Assembly (NCBI RefSeq): GCF_902729435.1
Contig: NZ_CACVCG010000057.1
Span: 62,001-126,000, forward strand
DNA: 64,000 nucleotides
From: Magnetospirillum sp. UT-4
Lineage (GTDB): Bacteria > Pseudomonadota > Alphaproteobacteria > Rhodospirillales > Magnetospirillaceae
Direction of reading: 5' to 3'
In this document: positions 50,854-60,112 of the stretch, one piece after another
Numbering within the stretch: the first letter of the stretch is position 1
Layout of the letters: each line of letters opens with the position of its first letter
Program-made: the position numbers and the translations under genes
The notes under the pieces: generated by a model
Told to the model about the DNA's origin: nothing
Seen by the model: only the letters and a program-made list of their open reading frames with translations
The model's database searches: none

Positions 50854-51240
50854 TTAGAACAGGTCGGGATAGGTGTCTGGACCGGCGCGGCGGCCGACCG
50901 GTTGCAGGTAGCTCTTGGCCGCGGGGTCGAGGCGGCGATGCATGGGGTCGTTGCCCGCCAGCCGCATCAGCACTCCGACCGGAGTGACCACGGCATAGAA
51001 GAACAGCCCCAGCACCAGCCGGTTGTTGACGTGCCCTAGGCCCGCCACCAGCCGCCCCCACAGGCGGTTCAGCGGCAACAGCACGGCCGGTGCCGCCAGG
51101 GCCAGGGCCAGAAACACCGCCGACGCCGTCATCGCCCACGTCAGCACCACATCGAACGCGAGGAAGCCGACCGCGGCGATCATCGCGAAAACCGCGGTGA
51201 AGGTCAGGCCGAAGGCCCGGTTGGTCTGACGCGCAACCAT
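50854..51240 (-). CDS. SxtJ-like membrane protein
   Basis: 128 residues from the ATG at 51240. It has three hydrophobic segments (about 14-34, 36-56 and 74-92) and ends DPAAKSYLQPVGRR, a conserved tail of SxtJ proteins. It is always seen next to DUF5989 and carbamoyltransferase genes, as here. The function is not known. It is the first gene of a leftward nine-gene operon, with a perfect TATAAT on the same strand about 95 bases upstream. Confidence 0.87.
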   Translation of the reverse strand: MVARQTNRAFGLTFTAVFAMIAAVGFLAFDVVLTWAMTASAVFLALALAAPAVLLPLNRLWGRLVAGLGHVNNRLVLGLFFYAVVTPVGVLMRLAGNDPMHRRLDPAAKSYLQPVGRRAGPDTYPDLF

Positions 51241-51335
51241 GATTGGACTGGAGTTCCTGCGAAGCTGTTGCGACTGGGCGCCGGCAATTCCCGCCATCCG
51301 GCCGGCATGCCCGTACCCACCGGAAAGGCTGGCGG

Positions 51336-51341
51336 ATTATA
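51336..51341 (-). promoter_or_regulatory. -10 box TATAAT for the carbamoyltransferase operon
   Basis: A perfect TATAAT on the minus strand, 95 bases before the SxtJ start, inside a 209-base divergent gap. The -35 position (CTTCCC at a 17-base spacing) is weak, so an activator or another sigma factor may be needed. No other feature is clear in the gap. Confidence 0.4.
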
Positions 51342-51449
51342 CCGACGGCAAGGCTTATGGGAAGGAAGAAAACGCGGACGGCCTCGCCGGGGCATCGACG
51401 GACCGGCATGGCTTGCCATGTTGGCACGCCTGAAGCACACTCCGTTCCG

Positions 51450-52778
51450 ATGACGTCCCCTCTTCCGCCCTCACGCAGGGACACCCCCCCGCAGCCCCGG
51501 CCCGGCTTCGTCCCGATGACGGTGGCATGGGTGGTCGGCGTGGCGCCGGTCCTTTCGCTGGTCTCCAATCGCGGATTGGTGCCGCTGGTGGTCCTGGTGG
51601 CCGTGGCGGTGGTCGCCGCCGCCATCCGCGACCGGCGCCGACCCTGGCATGACGGCACCCTGCCGCCGGTCCTGGCGGCAGGGCTCGGCGCCCTTATCCT
51701 GTGGGGCTTCGCCAGCGCGGCCTGGGAGCACACCGAAGGCCTGGCGGTGCGGAAGGCCTTGGCGCTTTCAGCATGGATGGCCTGCGGGAGCCTGCTGCTG
51801 GCGGGGTTCGCTAGGCTGACCGCCGCCGATCTGGTTCGGGTCACGCGGGCCGCCGCCTGGGGCATCGGCGGGGCGGTGGCATTGGCCGTGGCCGAGGGCT
51901 GGATGGGAATGCCGCTGACCATCCTGATGAACGAATGGCGCAATCCCGACGTGAGCGTCGCCGTAAACGCCACCCGGTTCAAGGCGGGAGCAACCGTGGT
52001 CGTGCTGTTGGGCATACCCACGGTCGCCGGGCTGGCGTTCAGGGGACGTCGGCTGGCGGCCGGGGTCACCCTTGTTGCCGTGATTGCCCTCGCGGTGGTC
52101 TCTTCGAGCCTGTCCGCCATGCTCGGCCTTGGCGCCGCCGTAGCGGCCGCCGCACTCTGCCTGGTGCCACGCATTGGAACCTGGGCGGTCGCGGCAGCCC
52201 TGGTGGCGGTGCTTGCCGGCGTTCCCCTCCTGCGTCAGCTCCCGCCAACCGAGCAGCTGGCGGTGTCGCTGCCGTATTTGCCCAATTCCACCCTGCACCG
52301 GACGATGATCTGGAAGTTCGCCGCCGACCGGATCGCGGAGCGGCCGCTCCTGGGGTGGGGTCTGGAGGGGTCGCGGGCGTTGCCGGGTGGTGACGACGAC
52401 GCCCTGGTCCACATGCACGGCTATATCGGTCCAGCCGACCAACCCAACCGGCCCTTGGGCTTGATCGTCCAGCGGATGCAGCAGATGCCGCTGCACCCCC
52501 ATAACGCACCGCTCCAGATCTGGGTGGAATTGGGGGCGATCGGCGCCCTGCTGGCGGCGGCGGTGCTGCTGACGCTGCTAAGGCTGGCCAATGCGGCGGC
52601 GCCAGCGGTGCGCGCCCCCCGGGTGGCGACCCTGGCCGCCGGCTTCGCCATGTCCACGGTTTCCTTCGGCGCCTGGCAGAGCTGGTGGCTGATGGCGGTG
52701 TGGCTGGCGGCGTTGATGGCGGTGGCGTTCACCGATCCGGTTCGGCTCGCCACGGATCGCCCAGACGCCGGGCGATGA
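51450..52778 (+). CDS. O-antigen ligase/polymerase-like membrane protein (WaaL/Wzy)
   Basis: 442 residues from the ATG at 51450, with about 11 hydrophobic helices. A long outside loop has LGWGLEGSR and PLHPHNAPLQIWVELGAIG, the motif of the Wzy_C/O-antigen ligase family. It probably joins the finished glycan to lipid A core or polymerises repeats in the periplasm; the two cannot be told apart by sequence alone. It is a single gene on this strand and overlaps the convergent SGNH gene by 50 bases. Confidence 0.82.
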   Translation: MTSPLPPSRRDTPPQPRPGFVPMTVAWVVGVAPVLSLVSNRGLVPLVVLVAVAVVAAAIRDRRRPWHDGTLPPVLAAGLGALILWGFASAAWEHTEGLAVRKALALSAWMACGSLLLAGFARLTAADLVRVTRAAAWGIGGAVALAVAEGWMGMPLTILMNEWRNPDVSVAVNATRFKAGATVVVLLGIPTVAGLAFRGRRLAAGVTLVAVIALAVVSSSLSAMLGLGAAVAAAALCLVPRIGTWAVAAALVAVLAGVPLLRQLPPTEQLAVSLPYLPNSTLHRTMIWKFAADRIAERPLLGWGLEGSRALPGGDDDALVHMHGYIGPADQPNRPLGLIVQRMQQMPLHPHNAPLQIWVELGAIGALLAAAVLLTLLRLANAAAPAVRAPRVATLAAGFAMSTVSFGAWQSWWLMAVWLAALMAVAFTDPVRLATDRPDAGR

Positions 52779-54084
52779 TCCGGGCGACCAGGGCGTTGCC
52801 GTCCTCGGTGTAATGAAATCCCTGGAACAGCCGATCGGGGCTGCCATCGGCGCGAAATGCGGGATCGAGATCGATCACCGACAATCCGGCCAGGCGCGAC
52901 AGCCCCCGCTTCAGCCGCTGCGCGGTCAGTTCGGCACTGAGGCGTCCGCCCAGACCTGCATAGCGCCGCGGCGACGGCAGCATGACAAGGTGAAAATGCG
53001 CACCCTCGGCCTCGGCCAGGCGGCGCGCCTGATCGATCACCTCGACGAACAGCTCGACGGAGTCGCGACCGGGTCCAGGGACCAGCCCCAGCCGGTCGCG
53101 CAGCCGGCGCAGGAGCAGGACGGATTTCAGTCCCGCCTCGGCCGGCGTCTCATGGACCTGGGTTTCGACCGCGGCGGGGTCATCGGCGAGGCCAGCCTCC
53201 AGGAACGCCGCGACCTGAAGATCGAGGTCGGGACGGGCGGCTTCAACATCCTGCCGCCAGCCCGGTTGGAGGGCCGACAGCAGCAGCGGAGCAGCCGCTT
53301 CCCGCCCGATGTCCTGCAGCAGGTCGTTACCCTCGAAATAGACCCAGATCACATGGTCAGTCTTCAGCCCCGGCAGGTACTCCCGCAGGGTCGCCAGTTC
53401 GGTCAGCGGCCCGTTCCCGGCCATGCCGAGTGCCAGCACACCGCCCTCCGCTCCGCGGCGTAGCCGGTCCACGAAGGAACGACCCGAGGGCACGCAGGCG
53501 CCGTGGACGAAGGAATCCCCCACCACCACCGCCGCCAATCGCGGCCGCTCCCAGAGTCCGCGGGGATTGTTGAATCCTCGTTCATCGGAACGGTAGACCA
53601 GCCAGTCCCGCCCCTCTCGGCAGAATACCGTCTCCACCTCTGGCAGGCCGGCCAATGGCATGATCTCCCGCCCGGCGGCGTCGCTGAAGCGGGAGCGCGG
53701 ACCGCCGCTTCCGTCGTTCCGCAGCACCAAGCTGGGTAGCAGCGCCGGATAGGCCCGGACGCCCGAGGCCCGCAAGTCGGCGACCACCTCGCGCCGGGTG
53801 CGCGGGTCGATGTCGCCCGCTGCCGGCGGCGCGGCGGGACCGGTCAGACCGGCACGTAGCGCCAAGTCGGCCAGAAACACCCCGAGCGCCGCAGCCACCA
53901 GGGCCGCCAGGACGACACCCTGGCCGCCGCGCCACCACCAGGCCGAAACCAACACCAGACCCGCCGTCGCGACGAGACCGGTCAAGCCGACCGCCAGGGG
54001 AACCGCACCCAGATACCTGAGGGTCATTGCCGCCGCCGCCAGCAGCGCGAGGCCGAAAAGGGCGAGCAGGCCCCTGGCCGCCAC
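52729..54084 (-). CDS. SGNH-like protein with multi-helix N-terminus
   Basis: 451 residues. Three or four helices fill the first 80, then a periplasmic domain has VVGDSFVHG (Ser191), GNGPL, YFEGND and, near the end, FHYTEDGN. This is the membrane-plus-SGNH layout of glycan acetylation proteins. It starts directly after the stop of the next SGNH gene and overlaps the ligase by 50 bases at its 3' end. It is the last gene of a leftward operon that begins near 59112. Confidence 0.78.
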   Translation of the reverse strand: MAARGLLALFGLALLAAAAMTLRYLGAVPLAVGLTGLVATAGLVLVSAWWWRGGQGVVLAALVAAALGVFLADLALRAGLTGPAAPPAAGDIDPRTRREVVADLRASGVRAYPALLPSLVLRNDGSGGPRSRFSDAAGREIMPLAGLPEVETVFCREGRDWLVYRSDERGFNNPRGLWERPRLAAVVVGDSFVHGACVPSGRSFVDRLRRGAEGGVLALGMAGNGPLTELATLREYLPGLKTDHVIWVYFEGNDLLQDIGREAAAPLLLSALQPGWRQDVEAARPDLDLQVAAFLEAGLADDPAAVETQVHETPAEAGLKSVLLLRRLRDRLGLVPGPGRDSVELFVEVIDQARRLAEAEGAHFHLVMLPSPRRYAGLGGRLSAELTAQRLKRGLSRLAGLSVIDLDPAFRADGSPDRLFQGFHYTEDGNALVARIIARRLGDPWRAEPDR

Positions 54085-55242
54085 CTAGCGCCCCTCTGTC
54101 CTGGCGAAGAACCGCTCGAAGGCGACGCGGGCGATGGCCTCGTAGCCGGGTGCCAGAGGGTGGTCGTCGTCGCGGAACGGATAGACCTCGCGCTGCTCGC
54201 GCAGCAGCGACACCAACGCCGGGCGGGCGTTGGCCCAGGCGATGCCGGCCCCGTCCAACACCTTGGCGAACCGCCCCTCAAGCGCCGCTTCCTGCTCGAC
54301 CACCGTCAGGAACTCGGGCGGCAGGGTCTGTCCCGCCTCCTCCAGATAGGTCTGGAAGACGCTCTGCTTCGACGGAATGAAGACGATACCGAAATCGACG
54401 CCCTGGGTCCTCGCCCGTCCCGCCATCTCGACGAACAGCGCCTCGGTGAGCGGCGCGGCGATTTGCATCCACTCGGCTGCGGGATCGGAATTGCCGGCGG
54501 TGAAGACGTTGAAGGCCTTGCTGATATAGGTATCGTTGCGGCCGTCGCGGAACACCACGGTTCCGGGTTCGGCCTTACGCGACAGCGCATAGTTCAACGG
54601 ATCCACCACCAGGGTGCCGACGGCGCTGCCCAGAGCGGTGCGGCGCACCGCCAGCTTGAGGCGTTGACCCAGGGTTGGGCCTTGCACCTCGACGTTCGGC
54701 GCGGTCGTCACGCCGCCGGCGCGGCGCACGCAGGCCTCGACGTCGATACCTCGCCGGTCGGCCCAGTCCTTCCAGTACACGATGCCGAACATCTTGCAGA
54801 CGTCGTTGAGATCGTTGGGCAGATGGATGCCCAGCAGGACCACCCGCGGCTTCTTCTCCAGCGCCTTGTCCAGCAGCCAGGAATAATGCAACGGTCCGTA
54901 GCCGCCGATGCCGAAATTGTAGACCGACACCCCGGCCATGCGCCCGAGCTGCTGCGGCCATGATTGCGCCGAGCCGACATTGTAGCCGTACGTCATGGAA
55001 TCGCCCAGTGTCACCAATTCAGGGCGGGCGGGCGGATCGGGATTGCGAAAGCCATCGCGATCGATCTCGGGAAAGCTGGGATCGACTGTCTTCAGCAGGA
55101 CCGGATGGGCCAGTGTATGCCCCGATTTTTCAAAGATGGGAAACGGCGAAAACAGGCGTAGCGCCACCTCCGCCACCCCCAGCACTACCGCCACGCCGAT
55201 GATGAAGGCCATCAAAGCGCCAGTACGCGACGTTGACTCCAC
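54085..55242 (-). CDS. SGNH-like membrane-anchored protein
   Basis: 385 residues. An anchor helix at about 11-30 is followed by TLGDSMTYGYN (Ser82), NFGIGGYGP and LPNDLND, with DDHPLAPGY near the end as the Asp/His block. The lid region (about 120-250) is large. Probable periplasmic O-acetyltransferase or esterase. It starts 9 bases after the oxidoreductase stop and abuts a second SGNH gene, a head-to-tail pair of distant paralogues. Confidence 0.8.
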   Translation of the reverse strand: MESTSRTGALMAFIIGVAVVLGVAEVALRLFSPFPIFEKSGHTLAHPVLLKTVDPSFPEIDRDGFRNPDPPARPELVTLGDSMTYGYNVGSAQSWPQQLGRMAGVSVYNFGIGGYGPLHYSWLLDKALEKKPRVVLLGIHLPNDLNDVCKMFGIVYWKDWADRRGIDVEACVRRAGGVTTAPNVEVQGPTLGQRLKLAVRRTALGSAVGTLVVDPLNYALSRKAEPGTVVFRDGRNDTYISKAFNVFTAGNSDPAAEWMQIAAPLTEALFVEMAGRARTQGVDFGIVFIPSKQSVFQTYLEEAGQTLPPEFLTVVEQEAALEGRFAKVLDGAGIAWANARPALVSLLREQREVYPFRDDDHPLAPGYEAIARVAFERFFARTEGR

Positions 55243-55251
55243 GTCCTGCTC

Positions 55252-56301
55252 CTAGAGTTCGGGGATTTTCGAGTCCAGATCCCAGCGCGCCTTCCACTCG
55301 GGATCGGCGCAATAGATGCGGTAGACCAGCTCCATGGTCCTCAGCGCGTCGTCGGACGAGCCGCAGGCGATGGCGCCGCCGTTCAGCACCGCGTCGGCGA
55401 ATTCGGCCACCTCGTCCTCCCAGCTGGGATCGCGGTTGTAGCGGGTGGTCTGCTCCTTGGGGTCGCCGCCGTCGTCGGGCGACGCCCAGGCCACCGTCAG
55501 GGTCTCGGCGCCATAGGATTTCGAGCCCGACAGGATGCCGGACAGCTGGATGGTGCCCTTCGACAGGGTGATATCGAGACCGAAACGATGCCGCCACTGG
55601 GTGGCCGAGGAATGCAGCATGGCGACCACGCCCGAATTCGAGCGCATCAGCGCAAAGGCGTTGTCCTCGACGTCGTGGTGCCAGAAATCGTTGCTGACGA
55701 AGGCGTGGATGTCGGCGAACTCGCCGGCGAACAGGCGGATCAGATCGACCATGTGGATGCCCTGGTCGAGCAGGATGCCGCCGCCGGCGATGGCCCGCTT
55801 GGTCCGCCAGTGGGTGGGCGAGCGGAAATCGATGATCTTGGACTTGCCGTAGATGCCGCGCAGGTTGAGCACACGGCCCAGCTCGCCCGACTGCACCAGC
55901 GCCAGGGCGTCGCGCACCGAATCGTGGTAGCGGTGGTTGAAGCCGTATTTCAGCTTGAGGCCCGGGTGGCGCTTCTCGCAGGCGATCACCGCCGCGATGT
56001 CGGCGAGATCGCGGCCCGGCGGCTTCTCGCAGAAGACGTGCAGGCCGCGCTCCAGCCCGGCCATGGTGACCTCGGCGGCGACGTCGTTGGTCAGGCAGAC
56101 GAACAGCACGTCCAGGTCTTCGTCGAGCAGGCGCTGGTAGTGGGCGTAATGGCGCACGCCGTCGGCAAACGCCCCCTCGCCGTCCAGGCGCTGGTCGCAC
56201 ACCGCCACCGTGACCATGTCGGCGCGGGAATCGATGACCTGGCGGCGGCGCTGGCCGACCACGCCGTAGCCGGCGATGCCCACCTTGAGGCGCCCGGCCA
56301 T
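55252..56301 (-). CDS. Gfo/Idh/MocA-family oxidoreductase
   Basis: 349 residues from the ATG at 56301; an in-frame ATG at 56328 adds nine residues. LKVGIAGYGVVGQRR is the NAD loop and FCEKPPGRDL the family EKP motif. HWRTKRAIAGGGILLDQGIHMVDL holds the catalytic-side motif with its His. It oxidises, reduces or isomerises a sugar nucleotide or amino sugar. Both candidate starts have an identical GGAGG ribosome site 7 bases upstream because the region is tandemly duplicated. Confidence 0.85.
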   Translation of the reverse strand: MAGRLKVGIAGYGVVGQRRRQVIDSRADMVTVAVCDQRLDGEGAFADGVRHYAHYQRLLDEDLDVLFVCLTNDVAAEVTMAGLERGLHVFCEKPPGRDLADIAAVIACEKRHPGLKLKYGFNHRYHDSVRDALALVQSGELGRVLNLRGIYGKSKIIDFRSPTHWRTKRAIAGGGILLDQGIHMVDLIRLFAGEFADIHAFVSNDFWHHDVEDNAFALMRSNSGVVAMLHSSATQWRHRFGLDITLSKGTIQLSGILSGSKSYGAETLTVAWASPDDGGDPKEQTTRYNRDPSWEDEVAEFADAVLNGGAIACGSSDDALRTMELVYRIYCADPEWKARWDLDSKIPEL

Positions 56302-56351
56302 CAGCCGGCCTCCGGTGTGCGGTACCATCAGCCGGCCTCCGGCGTGCGGTA
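56298..56351. repeat. 27-bp tandem duplication of a ribosome site and start codon
   Basis: Two adjacent 27-base copies (56298-56324 and 56325-56351) differ at one base. Read on the minus strand, each copy holds GGAGG, seven bases, then ATG. The upstream copy also holds the last codons and TGA of the preceding gene. The unit is nine codons, so the downstream frame is kept. Confidence 0.85.
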
Positions 56352-57443
56352 AAGGTCGGACAGGACCGGGTCGGGGCGGCCCAGGCGCACCGACTGCTCG
56401 GGCGCATCGACGCGCACCGCGGCGCCGCCGGCCTCGTCGGAGCGGTAGAAGGCGTGCAGCAGCTTCAGCGTCGCCATGCAATCGTCGCGGCTGACCGGAT
56501 AGGGGGTGCCGTGACGCAACGACGCGGCGATGTCGTCGTACATGGCGGCGTGGCCGTAGCCGTAGACCGCGCCCTGGCCCTGGATGCCCTTGAAGTCCTC
56601 GCAATTGGCGGCGCAGGCGGACGCGTCGGGGGTGAACACCTGCAATTCGTTGACGGCGATGCCGCCGATCTGGGCCAGGCCCTTCTCGCCGACGAAGGAG
56701 ATGGAGGCCTCGAAATCGTCGGGGCGCGCCGCGGTGGTCACCTCCAGCACGCCGACCGCACCCGAGGCATAGGTCAGGGTGGCGACCACGGTGTCCTCGA
56801 CCTCGATGTCGGCGCCCAGGGTGCGCATGGTCGCGCTCACCGTCTCGACCTCGCCGCCCAGGTAGCGCAGCAGATCGACGTGGTGGATGCCCTGGTTGGT
56901 CAGGCAGCCGCCGTCATGGCTGAAGGTGCCGCGCCACGGCGCGAGGTCGTAATAGCGTTGCGGCCGGCACCAGCGCACCCGCACCCCGACGATGCGGATG
57001 GCGCCCAGCTCGCCGGCCTCCAACGCCTGGCGCACCCGCCGCACCGCCTTGTTGTGGCGGTTCTGGAACACCGGGAAGACCGAGACGCCCTTGGCGTCGG
57101 CCAATTGCCACAGCGCCGTCAGCTGCTCGGGCCGCATCACCGTCGGCTTCTCCAGGATGACGTGCTTGCCCCAGCGCTCGATCATCTCGGCGGCGTGCTC
57201 GAAATGCATGCCCGAGGGGGTGATCACCGCCACCACGCCGATGTCGGGATGCTCGGTCAGCATGCGGCGGTAGTCGGTATAGGCGGGGCAGCCGAAATCC
57301 TTCGAATACGCTTCCGCCTTGTCGGCCACCAGGTCGCAGACGGCGGCCAGCGACACGCCCTCGGCGGCGACGACGTTGCGGGCGTGGTGTCCGGCGATGC
57401 GGCCGCATCCGATCAGGGCGACCTTGATGGTGTTGCTGCGCAA
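56328..57443 (-). CDS. Gfo/Idh/MocA-family oxidoreductase, TTG start
   Basis: 371 residues. No ATG or GTG lies near the start of the fold. The TTG at 57443, seven bases after AGGGA, is the best start (LRSNTIKVALIGCGRIAGHH). The EKP motif appears as VILEKPTVM. GGCLTNQGIHHVDLLRYLG is the catalytic-side helix. It is a distant paralogue of the next gene. Pairs of such enzymes in glycan loci often convert one sugar nucleotide into another by oxidation and reduction; the substrate is not known. Confidence 0.83.
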   Translation of the reverse strand: MRSNTIKVALIGCGRIAGHHARNVVAAEGVSLAAVCDLVADKAEAYSKDFGCPAYTDYRRMLTEHPDIGVVAVITPSGMHFEHAAEMIERWGKHVILEKPTVMRPEQLTALWQLADAKGVSVFPVFQNRHNKAVRRVRQALEAGELGAIRIVGVRVRWCRPQRYYDLAPWRGTFSHDGGCLTNQGIHHVDLLRYLGGEVETVSATMRTLGADIEVEDTVVATLTYASGAVGVLEVTTAARPDDFEASISFVGEKGLAQIGGIAVNELQVFTPDASACAANCEDFKGIQGQGAVYGYGHAAMYDDIAASLRHGTPYPVSRDDCMATLKLLHAFYRSDEAGGAAVRVDAPEQSVRLGRPDPVLSDLYRTPEAG

Positions 57444-57453
57444 GTGGCGGTCC

Positions 57454-59112
57454 CTACCTTCGGCTGAAGGGGTGCATATCACCGTTGAGCAGTCTTTTCC
57501 AGACTCCCATGTCCACCGGGCTGAGGACCTGCCCATACGGCAGCGGCGGCGGTGCCCCGGCAGCCTCGAGGGCGTGCGGCAGGTCGTCCAGGGTGACGGC
57601 CTCGGCCTCGATCCCGGCCGGCAGCACGTCGATGGAGATGCGGTCCGCCAGCAGCAGGCGGAAGGCGGGCAGCCCCAGCAGCAGCGCCTCCAGGCCCGAG
57701 GCGCCGGTGGCGTAAAGCACCGCCGACAGCTTGGCATGGCCGCCGATGCCGGTCTGCGTCCGGCGCAAGCATCCCCGGTCGGCGAAGTCCAGGGGATACA
57801 TGGGATGCTCCTTGACCAGCACCTGGCGTCCCGTGGCGGCGATGCGCCCGGCCGCCTCCACCTGCCGCTCGGCCACCGCCGGGATGGCGGACAGCGGCAC
57901 GAAGACCGGGCCGTCGGGATCGAAGGGGCGGCCCGCCAGGGGCTGGATCCGCCACGCTCCGGCATCGCCCAGCCGCTCCTTTGGAACGCCCCAGGCGGCC
58001 AGCTCCGCCAGGTAGGCGGGGCCGTCGGCGGCGATCAGGTCGGGCAGCGCGGCGGCGCCGTCGGCATTGGCGTGGATGGCATAGTTGATCTGGTGGCGGC
58101 CGATCACCGTGTGCTGATAGCCCACCGTGCGGATGCCGAGAGTGCGCGCCGCGCGGGCAAGGTCGCGCTCCCAGCCGTGATTCTCCCACGGCCAGCACGC
58201 CACGCGGGGCCGGACCGCCGCCAGGAACCGGCGCTGGCAATGCATCTGCCAGCGGTTCATGGCCGGGCCGCCGCCGCCGTTCTCGCGCATGGCGGCGCGG
58301 CGGAGCAGCCAGAAATCCGCGCCGTCCCCTTCCCGGCGGCGCGGGCGCCACGACCACAGCGGCATGGTCAGGGCGAACAGCGCGCTGCCCCAGCCGTGCA
58401 GGCTGGCGGTGCGGCCGTCGGCGGCCAGAAGGGCGGCGCGCGGCGGCGGGCAATCGGTGTGCAGCAGGCGCCGTGTCTCCGGCAGCTCGGCCATCAGGGT
58501 GCCGAAATAGGCGTCGAAGCCGTCGGCCCGGCTGGCCGGGTGGCCGTAGACCAGCAGCACCGGGTCGCCACCCTTGATGGCGCCGCGCCAGCGCCGCGCC
58601 GCCACCGCCGAACGGGCCAGCCGCAGCGCCAGCAGGCCGCGCGCGGCGAAACCGCGCAGCCGCAGCTTGAGTTCGGTGAGAGCGAGCGGCGGCGCGGCCC
58701 CCGCCTGCACCCCGGGCAGCGCCGCGAGGCGGCGGAACAGCCAGGGATCGTCACACAGCATCAGCACCGGATCGGAGCCGGCGGCCAACTCGCCGGCCAG
58801 CCGGACCCAGGCCAGCATCAGCCCGAAATCCGAGCCGAAGGCGCCGCAGGCGACGGTATGGGACAGCGCGCCGCCGGGATCGGCAGCGTGGGCGCGGCCC
58901 AGCCGCCACCAGGTTTCCGACGAATCCTCGAAGGCCCGCTCCAGCCGCCGCTCCAGATCGGGCAGGCGGGTGGCCGCGTCATTGAAACCGGGGGTGCCGG
59001 TCACCGCCAGCCAGTGCCGCCAGCTGCCGGCGGCGGGCAGGTCGCGCGAGGTACGCAAGGTCAGCGGCATGGCGGGTTTCGGCGGATTTGCAGCAGGGGG
59101 TGGTTGTGGCAT
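57454..59112 (-). CDS. Surface carbohydrate biosynthesis protein, family uncertain
   Basis: 552 residues from 59112; the ATG at 59070 would drop a Pro-rich leader of 14 residues and is nearly as likely. There is no signal peptide. WENHGWERDLARAARTLG, then TVGYQHTVIGRHQINY, then VLVKEHPMYP and ATGASGLEALLLGLPAF recall GT-B-like proteins of capsule and surface-carbohydrate loci (possibly the TIGR04326 group; from memory). A transferase role is likely but not certain. It heads a leftward operon of five genes. Confidence 0.6.
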   Translation of the reverse strand: MPQPPPAANPPKPAMPLTLRTSRDLPAAGSWRHWLAVTGTPGFNDAATRLPDLERRLERAFEDSSETWWRLGRAHAADPGGALSHTVACGAFGSDFGLMLAWVRLAGELAAGSDPVLMLCDDPWLFRRLAALPGVQAGAAPPLALTELKLRLRGFAARGLLALRLARSAVAARRWRGAIKGGDPVLLVYGHPASRADGFDAYFGTLMAELPETRRLLHTDCPPPRAALLAADGRTASLHGWGSALFALTMPLWSWRPRRREGDGADFWLLRRAAMRENGGGGPAMNRWQMHCQRRFLAAVRPRVACWPWENHGWERDLARAARTLGIRTVGYQHTVIGRHQINYAIHANADGAAALPDLIAADGPAYLAELAAWGVPKERLGDAGAWRIQPLAGRPFDPDGPVFVPLSAIPAVAERQVEAAGRIAATGRQVLVKEHPMYPLDFADRGCLRRTQTGIGGHAKLSAVLYATGASGLEALLLGLPAFRLLLADRISIDVLPAGIEAEAVTLDDLPHALEAAGAPPPLPYGQVLSPVDMGVWKRLLNGDMHPFSRR

Positions 59113-59161
59113 AGTGTGCGCCCCCGCGCAAGGCGGGGCCAGATTCGGAGAACGGGGAACG

Positions 59162-60112
59162 ATGGCGGATAGGCAGGGTTTCTTCCGGCAGGTGATCGCC
59201 TGCCTGCGCGAGGCGTCGGCGACCGGCCTGATGTCGGACAAGGGCGCCGAGGTGCTCACCGGCCTGTCGGGCCGCGCCACGGTGGGGGCGCTGCAGCGCA
59301 TGGCGGGCTTGTTCCGGGGCCGCAACGACGTCTGCTACCTGGAGATCGGCGTGTTCCAGGGCCTGTCGCTGTTGTCGGTGGCGCTGGAAAACCCCGATCT
59401 CGCCTGCTTCGGCATCGACAATTTCTCGCTGCTCGACCCCAAGGGCGAGAACCTGGGCATCGTCAGGGACCGCACCGCCCGGCTGGGTCTGGCCAACGCC
59501 ACCCTGATCAACGAGGATTTCGAGGCGGCGCTGGCGGCGCTGCCCCAGCGCCTGAATGGTCGCAAGGTCGGCGTGTTCCTGATCGACGGCGCCCACGACT
59601 ACCGCTCGCAGCTGATGGCGCTGCTGCTGATCAAGCCGCATCTGGCCGAGAACGCGGTGATCGTGGTCGATGACGCCAACTATCCCGACGTGCGCCAGAG
59701 CACCCGCGACTTCCTGCTGTCGCACCCCGAGTTCAGGATGGTGTTCGAGGCCTATTCCCCCGGCCACCCGGCCAATCTGGACAAGGCCACCCTGGCCAAG
59801 TTCGAGGACGGCTTCCTCAACGGCATCAACGTGCTGGTCAAGGACCCCGAGGGCAGCCTGCCCGAGATGCTGCCGCCGGTGCCCGACTCCCGCCTGCTCT
59901 ACGTCAACGAATGGCTGGTGCACCGCCACCGCCTTGCCGAGCTGGCGCCCGAGGCCCTGGCCCTGGCCCAGGCGATGCTGGAGGGCAGCGACCCCGCTCC
60001 GCTGCTGGAGCGCCTGAGGGCCGGCGTCACCGCCGAGATGGCGGCGCGCTTCCCCGACCGCAACCTGCATTCCGCCGGCCTGACCGAGGGGCGCTTTACT
60101 TCGTTTTCGTAA
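59162..60112 (+). CDS. SAM methyltransferase, class I (Methyltransf_24-like)
   Basis: 316 residues from the ATG at 59162. YLEIGVFQGLSLLSVAL is the SAM loop; CFGIDNFSL, FLIDGAHDY and VIVVDDANYPDVRQS follow, the usual set of a metal-dependent O-methyltransferase. The last 90 residues are helical. It probably O-methylates a sugar. It stands alone on this strand, divergent from 57454-59112 across 49 bases, and overlaps the convergent SGNH gene by 17 bases. Confidence 0.83.
   Translation: MADRQGFFRQVIACLREASATGLMSDKGAEVLTGLSGRATVGALQRMAGLFRGRNDVCYLEIGVFQGLSLLSVALENPDLACFGIDNFSLLDPKGENLGIVRDRTARLGLANATLINEDFEAALAALPQRLNGRKVGVFLIDGAHDYRSQLMALLLIKPHLAENAVIVVDDANYPDVRQSTRDFLLSHPEFRMVFEAYSPGHPANLDKATLAKFEDGFLNGINVLVKDPEGSLPEMLPPVPDSRLLYVNEWLVHRHRLAELAPEALALAQAMLEGSDPAPLLERLRAGVTAEMAARFPDRNLHSAGLTEGRFTSFS

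Noticed and set aside
50672-52174. 500-codon frame on the minus strand
   Set aside because: It crosses the plus-strand ligase, SxtJ and DUF5989 genes in the wrong frame and has shadow composition.
56298-56351. Two direct repeats considered as CRISPR
   Set aside because: The copies are adjacent with no spacer and lie over a gene junction.
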